64,000 nt of DNA from Simplicispira psychrophila DSM 11588 (GCF_000688255.1 NZ_JHYS01000012.1:35074-99073), one strand, 5' to 3'. Shown: positions 32,239 to 40,873, numbered from the stretch's first letter. Notes: a model not told the origin generated them from the sequence alone. Made by a program: numbers and translations.

Positions 32239-33381
32239 CTACGCCTGCGGGCCGATGGCCTCCAGCGCAGCCGCCAATTGGCCAACGGTACGCTCGATGT
32301 GGTGCCACTTCTCCAGCCCGAACAGACCGATGCGAAAGGTCTTGAAGTCGACGCCCTCATCGCACTGCAGTGGCACGCCCGAAGCCGTTTGCAAGCCGAC
32401 CTCGAGAAACTTCTTGCCGCTCTGGATGGCCGGGTCGGTGGTGTAGCTGACCACCACGCCGGGCGCCTGAAAGCCCTCGGCCGCCACGCTCGGAAAACCG
32501 TGCGACTGCAGCAGCGCGCGCACCTGCGTGCCCAGCGCCAGCTGCTCGTCACGCACTTTGGCAAAGCCATAGGCGCGCGTCTCCAGCATCACATCGCGCA
32601 GGCGCACCAGGGCGTCGGTGGGCAAGGTGGTGTGGTAGGCGTGCTGGCCTTTTTCGTAGCCTTCGGCAATCTGCATCCACTTTTTCAGGTCACAGGCAAA
32701 GCTGCTGCTGCCGGTGGACTCAATGGCTTGGCGCGCACGTTCGCTCAGCATCACCATGGCGCAGCAGGGCGAGCTGCTCCAGCCCTTTTGCGGCGCCGAA
32801 ATCAGCACATCGACGCCGGTGGCGCGCATATCCACCCACAGCGCGCCCGAGGCGATGCAGTCGAGCACAAACAGCGCGCCGACTTCGTGCGCGGCGGCAC
32901 TCACGGCGCTCAAATAATCGTCGGGCAGCAAGATGCCGCTGGCGGTTTCGACGTGCGGGGCAAACACCACCTTGGGTTTTTCGGCGCGGATGGCGGCGAC
33001 CACTTCATCGATCGGGCACGGTGCCCAGGGCGCTTGCGCACCGCTGCCTTGCGGCCGGGCCTTGCAGACCACGGCGGTGCCGCCCAGGCCCAGGCTGCCG
33101 GCGTCAAAAATCTGGCTCCAGCGGTAGCTGAACCAGCCGTTGCGCACGATCAGCACCCGTTCGTTATTGGCAAATTGGCGCGCCACGGCTTCCATGCCAA
33201 AGGTGCCACTGCCGGGCACCAGCACGGCGGTGTGGGCGCCGTAGACCTCTTTCAGCGTGCCCAATATGTCCTGCATCACGCCGACAAAGCGCTGGGACAT
33301 GTGGTTGAGCGCGCGGTCGGTGTAGACCACTGAAAACTCCAGCAAACCATCGGGATCGATATCGGGCAAAAGTCCGGGCAT
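32239..33381 (-). CDS. Class V aminotransferase (alanine-glyoxylate/serine-pyruvate type)
   Basis: PLP enzyme of 380 residues, fold type I. Lys199 in SAPQKGWSSSP is the PLP Schiff-base lysine, Asp174 in FVLDCIASGA pairs with the pyridine nitrogen, and VPGSGTFGMEAVARQF is the phosphate-binding loop. Closest in character to alanine-glyoxylate/serine-glyoxylate transaminases, which link glyoxylate to amino acids; this would complement the glycolate oxidase subunit at 14.6 kb, but the two are far apart. The substrate is not certain. It is transcribed alone. Confidence 0.85.
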   Translation of the reverse strand: MPGLLPDIDPDGLLEFSVVYTDRALNHMSQRFVGVMQDILGTLKEVYGAHTAVLVPGSGTFGMEAVARQFANNERVLIVRNGWFSYRWSQIFDAGSLGLGGTAVVCKARPQGSGAQAPWAPCPIDEVVAAIRAEKPKVVFAPHVETASGILLPDDYLSAVSAAAHEVGALFVLDCIASGALWVDMRATGVDVLISAPQKGWSSSPCCAMVMLSERARQAIESTGSSSFACDLKKWMQIAEGYEKGQHAYHTTLPTDALVRLRDVMLETRAYGFAKVRDEQLALGTQVRALLQSHGFPSVAAEGFQAPGVVVSYTTDPAIQSGKKFLEVGLQTASGVPLQCDEGVDFKTFRIGLFGLEKWHHIERTVGQLAAALEAIGPQA

Positions 33382-33450
33382 GAAGGCTCTCCGTGAAAAG
33401 GTGGGGGATCAAGAATCAGCTTAGCACGCAGACTGCGCGCGACAACGCCC

Positions 33451-34155
33451 TCAGCGGCCACCAAAAATACCGGTGCCGACGCGCACCAGGGTGCTGCCGG
33501 CGGCAATGGCAGCGTCCAGGTCGGCGGTCATGCCCAGCGACAGGGTGTCAAACTGCTCCAGCCCCGGCGCACCCGCTGTGCCAGCGGCTTTGATTTGGTC
33601 AAAAACGGCTCTAGCCTTGGTATGGAGTGCGTATTGCGCTTCGTATTCGATAGCAGGCTCAGGGATGCTCATCAGGCCGCGCAGACACAAGCGGGGCAGC
33701 ATGGCGACGGCTCGGGCCAATGCCAGCGCCTGCTCGGGCGCCACGCCGGCCTTGGTGCTGCCGCCATCTACATTGATCTGCAGGCAGACCTGCAGCGGCG
33801 CCCGCTGGGCCGGGCGCTGGTCGGACAGGCGCTGGGCGATCTTCAGGCGATCGACGCTGTGCACCCAGTCAAAGTGCTCGGCCACCGAACGCGTCTTGTT
33901 GCTTTGCAGCGGACCGATGCAGTGCCACTGCAGGCCCGGCAGATCGCGCAGGACGGCCATTTTGTCCAGCGCCTCTTGCACATAGTTTTCGCCAAAGGCG
34001 CGCTGGCCCGCAGCGGCGGCCTCGCGTACGGCATCAAAGCCAAAGGTCTTGGAGACGGCCAGCAGCGACACGCTGGCCACGTCGCGCCCGGCGCGCGCGC
34101 AGGCGAGCGCCATACGGCGCTGCACCTGGGCAAGGTTGTAAATAATCGTTGTCAT
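33451..34155 (-). CDS. yggS: PLP homeostasis protein YggS
   Basis: Cytosolic PLP-binding protein of 234 residues (alanine-racemase-like TIM barrel) that keeps free PLP balanced. The PLP lysine is Lys36 in LLAVSKTFG. Other family marks: GENYVQEALDKM, WHCIGPLQSNKTR, LQINVDGGSTKAG, LSLGMTADLDAAIAAGST, RVGTGIFGGR. The start is the ATG at 34155; a long open frame continues upstream but lies antisense to pilT. Residues about 167-186 are encoded by a dispersed repeat copy. It is divergent from pilT with 36 bp between, the usual arrangement in this order. Confidence 0.93.
   Translation of the reverse strand: MTTIIYNLAQVQRRMALACARAGRDVASVSLLAVSKTFGFDAVREAAAAGQRAFGENYVQEALDKMAVLRDLPGLQWHCIGPLQSNKTRSVAEHFDWVHSVDRLKIAQRLSDQRPAQRAPLQVCLQINVDGGSTKAGVAPEQALALARAVAMLPRLCLRGLMSIPEPAIEYEAQYALHTKARAVFDQIKAAGTAGAPGLEQFDTLSLGMTADLDAAIAAGSTLVRVGTGIFGGR
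33599..33655 (-). repeat. Dispersed repeat, copy J (inside yggS)
   Basis: On the minus strand: GCTATCGAATACGAAGCGC, a variable middle, then CCAAGGCTAGAGCCGTTTTT. The last block closely matches copy A. The copy is in frame and encodes the YggS segment around EYEAQYALHTKARAVFDQ. Confidence 0.6.
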
Positions 34156-34191
34156 AATGAGCTGCAAGCGTACCAAACCAGAGAAAAATCC

Positions 34192-35235
34192 GTGGACATT
34201 ACCCAGTTGCTGGCCTTCAGCGTAAAAAACAAAGCGTCCGACTTGCACTTGTCTGCGGGGCTGCCACCGATGATCCGAGTGCACGGTGATGTGCGCCGCA
34301 TCAACGTCGAGCCGCTGGACCATAAAACCGTCCACGCTATGGTCTACGACATCATGAGCGACTCCCAGCGCAAGGCTTATGAAGAGTTTCTGGAGGTCGA
34401 TTTCTCGTTTGAAATTGAAGGGCTGGCACGCTTTCGGGTCAACGCCTTCAACCAGAACCGGGGCGCCGCCGCCGTGCTGCGTACCATTCCCAGCAAAATT
34501 TTGACGCTGGAGCAGCTCAACGCGCCCAAGATTTTTGGTGAACTGGCCCTCAAACCCCGCGGCATGGTGCTGGTCACCGGCCCCACCGGCTCGGGCAAAT
34601 CGACCACGTTGGCTGCCATGGTCAACTACCTCAACGAGACCGAATACGGCCACATCCTGACGGTGGAAGACCCGATCGAGTTCGTCCACGAGTCCAAAAA
34701 ATGCCTGATCAACCAGCGCGAGGTCGGGCCGATGACGCTGTCGTTTTCCGCCGCGCTCAAGTCTGCGCTGCGCGAAGACCCGGACGCGATTCTGGTGGGT
34801 GAAATGCGCGACCTCGAAACCATCCGCCTGGCCATGACCGCCGCCGAAACCGGTCACCTGGTGTTTGGCACGCTGCACACGTCGAGTGCCGCCAAGACCA
34901 TCGACCGGATCATTGACGTGTTTCCGGCCGAAGAAAAAGAAATGATCCGCGCCATGTTGTCCGAGTCGCTGCAGGCGGTCATTTCGCAGTCGCTGTGCAA
35001 ACTCAAAGACGGCTCGGGGCGCGTCGCGGCGCACGAAATCATGCTCGGCACCAGCGCCATCCGCAACCTGATCCGCGAGGCCAAGGTGGCACAGATGTAT
35101 TCGACCATCCAGACCAGCAGCAGCGTCGGCATGCAAACCCTCGACCAGAACCTGACCGACCTGGTGCGGCGCAACCTGATCAGCCCGGCCGAGGCGCGCA
35201 GCAAGGCCAAGATTCCCGACAACTTCCCCGGCTGA
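34192..35235 (+). CDS. pilT: Type IV pilus retraction ATPase PilT
   Basis: Hexameric cytoplasmic motor of 347 residues that drives pilus retraction and twitching. N-terminal PAS-like domain, then RecA domain with Walker A GPTGSGKSTT, the Asp box (ILTVEDPIEF), Walker B AILVGEMRD and His box (GHLVFGTLHTSS). The C-terminal AIRNLIREAK is the PilT-type AIRNLIRE motif needed for retraction. The start is a GTG giving MDITQLLAFSVKNKASDLHL, the family N-terminus; there is no ATG in frame near it. It is divergent from yggS and followed by a cNMP-domain gene and pilU. Confidence 0.97.
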   Translation: MDITQLLAFSVKNKASDLHLSAGLPPMIRVHGDVRRINVEPLDHKTVHAMVYDIMSDSQRKAYEEFLEVDFSFEIEGLARFRVNAFNQNRGAAAVLRTIPSKILTLEQLNAPKIFGELALKPRGMVLVTGPTGSGKSTTLAAMVNYLNETEYGHILTVEDPIEFVHESKKCLINQREVGPMTLSFSAALKSALREDPDAILVGEMRDLETIRLAMTAAETGHLVFGTLHTSSAAKTIDRIIDVFPAEEKEMIRAMLSESLQAVISQSLCKLKDGSGRVAAHEIMLGTSAIRNLIREAKVAQMYSTIQTSSSVGMQTLDQNLTDLVRRNLISPAEARSKAKIPDNFPG

Positions 35236-35313
35236 TGGCACGACACACCATGGCACCCTTTTTGTGATGACCCCCGCAACTGGCTGCTGGCAGGCAGCCC
35301 ACTGGAGCACCCC

Positions 35314-35955
35314 ATGAAGGGCATTTTGAGCTTCTGGCGCCGGCAGCCGCGCAGCTCCAGGCCCGTGCCGGAGCCGACTGGCTCGGACTCAGGATTTTTC
35401 ACCTCGGCCTTTGCCGACCAGGACGCCGATCCAGCGCGGCTGGTGCCCTGGGAGGCGCGTGCGGTGGAGGTCGGCGCCAAGCGCATGACCGGCCAGCGCG
35501 GCGCCCAGCTACTGCAGGCGCTGTGGGCCAAAGACAAATACATGGCGCACCTGCAAGTCGATGCGGTGCAACGCATGGAGCAGTTTTTTACCTTTGTCCA
35601 AGTGCAGCCCAACCGCGACGTGATCCGCCAGGACGAATACGGCAACTTCATGGTGGTGCTGCTGACCGGCACCATGGCCATTGAACGCGCCCAGCCCTGG
35701 AGCGAGCAGCTGCGCCTGGCGGAAACACGCCCGGGTGACATCCTGGGCGAGATGTCGCTGCTCGATAGCGGCATCCGTTTTTCGTCCTGCACCACGCTGA
35801 CCGACTGCGAAATCGCCGTGCTCAGCGCCGATGCCATGGATGACATGATGACCCAAGACCCCCAACTGGCCGCCATCCTGGTGGCGTTGCTGGCGCGCAA
35901 ACTGTCGCTGCGCCTGCGCGCGGTCAGCGTACGCTTGAGCGACAACCAAAAATAA
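35314..35955 (+). CDS. Cyclic-nucleotide-binding-domain protein between pilT and pilU
   Basis: Cytosolic protein of 213 residues with a Ser/Pro-rich N-terminus and one cNMP-binding beta-roll (about 85-205). The phosphate-binding cassette reads GEMSLLDSGIRFSS, keeping the Gly-Glu and the Arg of CRP-type domains. No HTH or enzyme domain follows, so it looks like a ligand-sensing adaptor. Its position between the two pilus motor genes, 78 bp after pilT and 39 bp before pilU, suggests control of pilus retraction by a cyclic nucleotide or similar ligand. Confidence 0.85.
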   Translation: MKGILSFWRRQPRSSRPVPEPTGSDSGFFTSAFADQDADPARLVPWEARAVEVGAKRMTGQRGAQLLQALWAKDKYMAHLQVDAVQRMEQFFTFVQVQPNRDVIRQDEYGNFMVVLLTGTMAIERAQPWSEQLRLAETRPGDILGEMSLLDSGIRFSSCTTLTDCEIAVLSADAMDDMMTQDPQLAAILVALLARKLSLRLRAVSVRLSDNQK

Positions 35956-35994
35956 ACCCGCGCACCCCGGTGCCAGACCACAGAAGGAGCTCTG

Positions 35995-37131
35995 ATGGAA
36001 CGCGATCAGGCCAGTAAATTCATCAACGACCTGCTCAAGTTGATGGTCAGCCGCAATGGCAGCGACTTGTTCATCACCGCAGAGTTTCCGCCGGCCATCA
36101 AGGTCGATGGCGCTGTCACCAAGGTCTCGCCCCAACCGCTGTCGGCCAGCCACACGCTGGCGCTGGCGCGCTCGATCATGAGCGACAAGCAGGCGGCGGA
36201 GTTTGAGCGCTCCAAAGAGTGCAACTTTGCCATCTCGCCCGCCGGCATCGGGCGCTTTCGCGCCAACGCCTTCATCCAACAAGGGCGCGTCGGCATGGTG
36301 CTGCGCACCATTCCGCTGACGCTGCCGACGATTGACGGCCTGGGCGTGCCGCAGGTGCTGAAAGAAATCACCATGACCAAGCGCGGCCTGTGCATCTTGG
36401 TCGGTGCCACCGGCTCGGGCAAATCGACCACGCTGGCGGCGATGGTGGACTGGCGCAACGAACACTCATTTGGCCACATCATCACCATCGAAGACCCGGT
36501 CGAATTTGTCCACCCGCACAAGAACTGCGTGGTCACGCAGCGCGAAGTCGGCCTGGACACTGAGAGCTGGGAAGCCGCCCTGAAAAACACCCTACGCCAA
36601 GCGCCCGACGTGATTTTGATGGGCGAAATCCGCGACCGCGAAACCATGGAAAACGCCATCGCGTTCGCGGAAACCGGCCACCTGTGCATGGCCACGCTGC
36701 ACGCCAACAGCGCCAACCAGGCCCTGGACCGGGTGATCAACTTCTTCCCGGAAGAGCGCCGCACCCAGTTGCTGATGGACATGTCGCTGAACCTGCGTGC
36801 CATCGTCTCCCAGCGCCTGATGCCCAAACAGGACGGCAAGGGCCGCGCCGCCGCGGTCGAGGTCATGCTGAACACGCCGCTGATCTCCGACATGATCTTC
36901 AAGGGCGAAGTGGCCGAGATCAAGGAAGTGATGAAGAAGAGCCGCAACCTGGGTATGCAGACCTTTGACCAGGCGCTGTTTGACTTGTTTGAGAACAACG
37001 TCATCACCTACGAAGACGCGCTGCGCAACGCCGATTCGGTCAATGATCTGCGCCTGCAGATCAAACTCAACAGCCAGCGCGCGCGCAGCACCGACCTGTC
37101 TGCTGGCACCGAGCACTTTGCCATCGTTTAA
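35995..37131 (+). CDS. pilU: Type IV pilus retraction ATPase PilU
   Basis: PilT-like ATPase of 378 residues that works with PilT in retraction. Walker A GATGSGKSTT, IITIEDPVEFVH, Walker B VILMGEIRDRE, His box GHLCMATLHANSANQALDR. The C-terminus has the PilU-type LISDMIFKGEVAEIKEVM in place of AIRNLIRE. There is a good ribosome-binding site (AGGAG). It is the last gene of the pilT unit; the next gene starts 19 bp downstream on the same strand. Confidence 0.96.
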   Translation: MERDQASKFINDLLKLMVSRNGSDLFITAEFPPAIKVDGAVTKVSPQPLSASHTLALARSIMSDKQAAEFERSKECNFAISPAGIGRFRANAFIQQGRVGMVLRTIPLTLPTIDGLGVPQVLKEITMTKRGLCILVGATGSGKSTTLAAMVDWRNEHSFGHIITIEDPVEFVHPHKNCVVTQREVGLDTESWEAALKNTLRQAPDVILMGEIRDRETMENAIAFAETGHLCMATLHANSANQALDRVINFFPEERRTQLLMDMSLNLRAIVSQRLMPKQDGKGRAAAVEVMLNTPLISDMIFKGEVAEIKEVMKKSRNLGMQTFDQALFDLFENNVITYEDALRNADSVNDLRLQIKLNSQRARSTDLSAGTEHFAIV

Positions 37132-37150
37132 CACATTGAAAGCACGCCCT

Positions 37151-38077
37151 ATGGCCAGCACCCAGCCCCGCCCCTACCAACCCACCCCCGCACGCAAAGT
37201 GGCCTTTCTCGGCCTGGGCGTGATGGGTACCCCCATGGCCGCGCACCTGGCGCTGGCGGGTCACGACGTGACCGTCTATAACCGCACCGCTAGCAAAGCC
37301 ATAGCTTTATGCGCAGAGTACGCGGGCGCTAGCGGCCTAAAACACCCGATAAAGCACGCTGACACCCCCCGCTTGGCGGCGCAGGGCGCAGAGCTGGTGT
37401 TTTGCTGTGTCGGCAACGACGATGACCTGCGCGCGGTCACGCTCGGGGCCGATGGTGCCTTTGCCGGCATGGAGCCGGGCGGCATTTTTATCGACCACAC
37501 CACGGCCTCCGCCGAAGTGGCGCGCGAGTTGTACGGGGCAGCGCGCACGCTGGGTCTGCGCTTCATCGATGCCCCAGTGTCGGGCGGCCAGGCCGGCGCG
37601 CAAAACGGCCAGCTCACCGTCATGTGCGGTGGCGACGCTGCGGCCTTTGCCGCCATGCAATCGGTGGCGCTGTCGTTTGCCCGCGCCGTTACGCTGCTGG
37701 GCGCCAGCGGCAGCGGCCAGCTGGCCAAAATGGTCAACCAAATTTGTATCGCCGGCCTGTTAGAGGGCTTGGCCGAGGGCGTGGCCTTTGGCCAGCGCGC
37801 CGGGCTGGACATGGCACAAGTGCTGGCGGTGATCAGCCAAGGCGCCGCGCAAAGCTGGCAGATGGAAAACCGCGGCCAGTCCATGGTCGATGGCAAATTC
37901 GACTTCGGCTTTGCCGTCGATTGGATGCGCAAAGACCTGGAACTGGTACTGGACGAGGCCAAGCGCAACGGCGCGCGCCTGCCGGTCACGGCGCTGGTCG
38001 ATCAGTTTTATGCCGATGTGCAGCAGCTGGGTGGCCAGCGCTGGGACACCTCTAGCCTGATCAAGCGCCTGACCTGA
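37151..38077 (+). CDS. NAD(P)-dependent 3-hydroxyisobutyrate-dehydrogenase-family oxidoreductase
   Basis: Cytosolic dehydrogenase of 308 residues of the beta-hydroxyacid dehydrogenase family (HIBADH, GarR, GLYR). The Rossmann motif is FLGLGVMGTPMAAHLALAG, the substrate motif DAPVSGGQAGAQNGQL, and the catalytic Lys lies in GSGQLAKMVNQI. Substrate (3-hydroxyisobutyrate, tartronate semialdehyde or succinic semialdehyde) cannot be decided. The segment after the Rossmann motif (about residues 50-66) is encoded by a dispersed repeat copy. It starts 19 bp after pilU, so read-through from the pilus unit is possible. Confidence 0.88.
   Translation: MASTQPRPYQPTPARKVAFLGLGVMGTPMAAHLALAGHDVTVYNRTASKAIALCAEYAGASGLKHPIKHADTPRLAAQGAELVFCCVGNDDDLRAVTLGADGAFAGMEPGGIFIDHTTASAEVARELYGAARTLGLRFIDAPVSGGQAGAQNGQLTVMCGGDAAAFAAMQSVALSFARAVTLLGASGSGQLAKMVNQICIAGLLEGLAEGVAFGQRAGLDMAQVLAVISQGAAQSWQMENRGQSMVDGKFDFGFAVDWMRKDLELVLDEAKRNGARLPVTALVDQFYADVQQLGGQRWDTSSLIKRLT
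37300..37347 (+). repeat. Dispersed repeat, copy H (inside the dehydrogenase gene)
   Basis: On the plus strand: ATAGCTTTATGCGCAG, then GCGGGCGCTAGCGGCC and TAAAACACC. It shares the ATAGC, GCGC and GCTAG blocks of the family. It is in frame and encodes the segment around KAIALCAEYAGASGLKH. Confidence 0.6.
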
Positions 38078-38089
38078 GCGCTCAGGCGA

Positions 38090-38770
38090 TCACTGCATTG
38101 GCGTGGACGGGGGCTGCGGCTGCACCGCCCGGTCGGTGCTGACCGGGGCCGGTTGCGGGGTGGTCAGGCGGATCAGCTGCTCTTCGGTGAGGATTTCGAA
38201 AGTCCGCACCACTTTGCGCACGCCGTCCACGCCGCGCGCAATCGAGGTGGCGCGTTTGGCTTCGCGCTCAGTCACCAAACCCATCAAATACACCACGTTG
38301 CGCTCGGTCACCACCTTGAAGGCACTGGCCGAGATGTCTTTGGCATCCACCAAGCTGGCGCGCACCTTGCCGGTGATGAAGGTGTCGGTAGAGCGCTGCG
38401 CCAGGCTGCTCGGACGCTGCACACCCAGGTCGTTGACGACCGAGAGCACGTTGCCCACGCCGACCACGCTGCGCTCGATGGCTTGGCGGATTTCAACGGT
38501 GGGCGCTTCGCCGGTCAGCAACACCTGGCGGTTGTAGCTGGTGACGTTGATATGCACGCGCTCGCCCTGCTCGGCATTGACGCGGTTGGCGGCGCGCAGC
38601 TCAATGCCTTCATCCTCCACCTGGGTACCAGCGGTGCGCCGATCGACCGCCATCATGCCGCCAATGGCAGCACCGCCCAGCACCAGCGGCACACAACCCG
38701 CCACACCAGCGCCCAGAGCGGCGGCAGCCAACAGCGCGCACACGGCGCGGGTCATACGAAGTTTTTTCAC
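38090..38770 (-). CDS. dolP: BON-domain outer-membrane lipoprotein DolP
   Basis: Lipoprotein of 226 residues supporting outer-membrane integrity. The signal peptide ends in the lipobox VAGC, with Cys26 as the first mature residue. Two BON domains follow (about 50-125, VNVTSYNRQVLLTGEAPT-like; about 130-200, SAFKVVTERNVVYLMGLV), then a Pro/Gln-rich tail. The gene overlaps the SIS-domain gene upstream by 4 bp (ATGA), the usual diaA-dolP arrangement. Confidence 0.93.
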   Translation of the reverse strand: MKKLRMTRAVCALLAAAALGAGVAGCVPLVLGGAAIGGMMAVDRRTAGTQVEDEGIELRAANRVNAEQGERVHINVTSYNRQVLLTGEAPTVEIRQAIERSVVGVGNVLSVVNDLGVQRPSSLAQRSTDTFITGKVRASLVDAKDISASAFKVVTERNVVYLMGLVTEREAKRATSIARGVDGVRKVVRTFEILTEEQLIRLTTPQPAPVSTDRAVQPQPPSTPMQ

Positions 38771-39363
38771 GGGGTCTCCTGTTCACCAAACAATTGTGCG
38801 TCCACGCCATCGCACAGGCAGTTAAGCACCAGTGCATGCACTTCGCGCACACGGGCGGCACGGTCGTGCGGCACGCAGATCAGCACATCGGTCTCGCGCA
38901 GCACCGTGGCCAGCACGCCACCAGTGCGGCCGCTGGCAACGATCACCGTCATATCGCGCTCGTGCGCCGAATGGACGGCGGCCAGCACATTGGCATCGTT
39001 GCCGCTGAGGCACAGCGCCAGCAGCACGTCGCCGGCTTGCCCCAGCGCCCGCACCTGGCGCGCAAACTGCTGCGCCAGATCGCCATTGCCGGCAGCAGCC
39101 GTCAGCAAAGCGGCGTTGGCCGACAAGGCGACGGCGGCCAACTCGGGACGTTCGCGCTCAAATCCGGCGACACAAAAGGTGGCAAATTGCTGCGCGTCAG
39201 CCGCCGAGGCCCCATTGCCACAGGCCAAAATTTTGCCGCCGCTGGTGACGCAGGCCAGCACGGCCTGCACCGCGTCGGCAATCGGTTTTCCGAGGGCTTG
39301 CGCGGCTTGGTATTTCAGGTCGGCGCTGTCAATAAAGTGCTGTTGGATACGTTGCTCTAGCAT
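38767..39363 (-). CDS. diaA: SIS-domain protein DiaA (phosphoheptose-isomerase-like)
   Basis: Cytosolic protein of 198 residues with a single SIS domain: KILACGNGASAADAQQFATFCV, DVLLALCLSGNDANVL and MTVIVASG. It resembles both GmhA and the DnaA initiator-associating factor DiaA; the tail overlap with dolP and the nearby yraN gene support DiaA, which promotes DnaA assembly at the origin. In E. coli the order is yraN-diaA-dolP, as here. The name is by context, the domain is certain. Confidence 0.88.
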   Translation of the reverse strand: MLEQRIQQHFIDSADLKYQAAQALGKPIADAVQAVLACVTSGGKILACGNGASAADAQQFATFCVAGFERERPELAAVALSANAALLTAAAGNGDLAQQFARQVRALGQAGDVLLALCLSGNDANVLAAVHSAHERDMTVIVASGRTGGVLATVLRETDVLICVPHDRAARVREVHALVLNCLCDGVDAQLFGEQETP

Positions 39364-39409
39364 GGGCGGTGATGATACCTGCCTGGGTGCAGCCAGCTAA
39401 ATGTTACAA

Positions 39410-39505
39410 AATCAATAGCTGTTAGCGCAGGTGTTTAAAGGGTTTGAGATAGAAAACATTCTTAAATCTTTTAAACACGGGCGCTAGCAGCTCACTTTTT
39501 ATTGA
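39410..39505. repeat. Dispersed repeat, copy D: two copies head to head
   Basis: Left arm (plus): AATAGCTGTTAGCGCAGGTG followed by TTTAAAGGGTTT. Right arm (minus): GAGCTGCTAGCGCCCGTG followed by TTTAAAAGATTT. The arms are about 30 bp and would fold into a long imperfect hairpin. It lies between yraN and diaA on the 3' side of yraN. Confidence 0.65.
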
Positions 39506-39885
39506 GCATCAAAGGCAGCGCGCAGCCACTGCACGCTGTCGCCCTCGACCAGCACCGCATCAAAACGGCATGGCGGCGGCGAACCTAAGCGCATCAGGTA
39601 ATAGCGGGCAGCAAAAATGATGCGCCGCTGTTTGGCACTGGTGATGCTGGCACCGGCACCGCCAAAGGCACTGCTGGCGCGGCTGCGCACTTCGACAAAC
39701 ACCAGCGTGCCGCCCGGCTCGCGCACGATCAAATCGATCTCGCCACCACCGCGCCCTGGCGTTCGATAATTGCGCTCCACCAGCCGCAGGCCCGCCGCCT
39801 GCAAATGGGCCAGCGCCCGGTCTTCGGCGGCAGCGCCGCGTTGGCGGGTCGTGCTGGCAGCTGTTTTTTTACCAAGGAATTCCAT
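39499..39885 (-). CDS. yraN: YraN family (UPF0102) nuclease-fold protein
   Basis: Cytosolic protein of 128 residues with a PD-(D/E)xK-like core: AEDRALAHLQAAGLRLVERNYR, GGGEIDLIV and LVFVEVRSR, with the acidic and lysine positions typical of this endonuclease-like family. A Holliday-junction role has been proposed for homologues but is not settled. The ATG at 39885 starts MEFLGKKTAA. This start shares one base with the divergent rsmI start on the other strand. An ATG at 39921 would overlap rsmI by 37 bp and is less likely. Confidence 0.9.
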   Translation of the reverse strand: MEFLGKKTAASTTRQRGAAAEDRALAHLQAAGLRLVERNYRTPGRGGGEIDLIVREPGGTLVFVEVRSRASSAFGGAGASITSAKQRRIIFAARYYLMRLGSPPPCRFDAVLVEGDSVQWLRAAFDAQ

Positions 39886-40820
39886 TGAGTGCCTCTTTCG
39901 CCTCCGCCCTGGGTGCCGCACGCGACGCGGCAGCTGGTCAGCATTATCCGCAGGGCACCCTGTACGTGGTGGCCACGCCGATTGGCAACACCGCCGACAT
40001 CACCCTGCGCGCGCTGCATGTGCTGCAACTGGCCGACACGCTGGCCTGCGAAGACACGCGCCACACGCACGGCCTGCTGCGCGTCTATGGCATCGACAAA
40101 AGCAGCGCACAACTGCTGGCACTGCACCAGCACAACGAGGCGCAAGCGTCGCAAACCGTCATCGCGCTATTGCAGCAAGGCCAGCGCGTGGCCTATGTCA
40201 GTGACGCCGGCACCCCCGGCGTCAGCGACCCCGGCGCGCGCTTGGCCGCTGCCGTGCGCGCTGCGGGCTTGCGCGTGGTGCCGCTGCCCGGCGCCAGCAG
40301 CGTGACGGCAGCACTGAGCGTGGCTGGCGCCGTCGCCAGTGGCTCCGCCGACGGTGGCTTTGTCTTTGCCGGCTTCTTGCCGGTCAAAAACGCCGAACGC
40401 GCCAGCGCCGTGCAGCGCTTGGCGACTGAGCCGCGTTGCGTGGTGCTGCTGGAAGCACCGCACCGCATCCACGAGCTGGCCGCCGCGCTGGCGGTGCTGG
40501 GCGAGCGCCCGGTGACGCTGGCGCGCGAAATCACCAAGCAGTTTGAAGACATCACCACCCAACCGGCACAGGCGTTGACCGCGTGGCTGGACGGCGCACC
40601 GCAGCGCGCGCGCGGCGAATTTGTCGTGCTGCTGCACCCGGTGGCCGTGCCCGAGGACGACAGCGCCAGCCTGCGCGTACTGCAACTGCTGCTGCCCGAA
40701 CTGCCACTGAAAACCGCCGTCCGCTTGGCCGCCGACATCACCGGCGCGCCGCGCAATGCCCTGTACGAAACGGCGCTGGCGCTGCGCAAATCGGCTGAAT
40801 CAGGCGATAAATATGAATGA
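39885..40820 (+). CDS. rsmI: 16S rRNA (cytidine1402-2'-O)-methyltransferase RsmI
   Basis: Tetrapyrrole-methylase-fold enzyme of 311 residues that methylates the ribose of C1402 in 16S rRNA using SAM. Motifs: GTLYVVATPIGNTADITLRAL, LACEDTRHT, VAYVSDAGTPGVSDPGARL, GFLPVK, EAPHRIHELAAAL. The start is TTG (MSASFASALG) preceded by AAGGA with seven bases between; no in-frame ATG is available before the conserved core. It is divergent from yraN, as in many proteobacteria. The last codons run into a dispersed repeat. Confidence 0.95.
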   Translation: MSASFASALGAARDAAAGQHYPQGTLYVVATPIGNTADITLRALHVLQLADTLACEDTRHTHGLLRVYGIDKSSAQLLALHQHNEAQASQTVIALLQQGQRVAYVSDAGTPGVSDPGARLAAAVRAAGLRVVPLPGASSVTAALSVAGAVASGSADGGFVFAGFLPVKNAERASAVQRLATEPRCVVLLEAPHRIHELAAALAVLGERPVTLAREITKQFEDITTQPAQALTAWLDGAPQRARGEFVVLLHPVAVPEDDSASLRVLQLLLPELPLKTAVRLAADITGAPRNALYETALALRKSAESGDKYE

Positions 40821-40863
40821 AAACAGCCGCTATCCCTTTAGATACGTGCGATAGCAGCTATCT
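40819..40863 (-). repeat. Dispersed repeat, copy E
   Basis: On the minus strand: GATAGCTGCTATCGCACG, a variable middle, then GGGATAGCGGCTGTTTTC. Its ends AGCTGCTATC and GATAGCGGCT pair with each other, so it can fold into a hairpin between the convergent rsmI and yegD genes. Confidence 0.65.
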
Positions 40864-40873
40864 TTAGAATAGC

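Noticed and set aside
33451..35310. A single 619-residue minus-strand protein covering yggS and pilT
   Set aside because: Only the C-terminal 234 residues resemble a protein (YggS); the rest is antisense to pilT.
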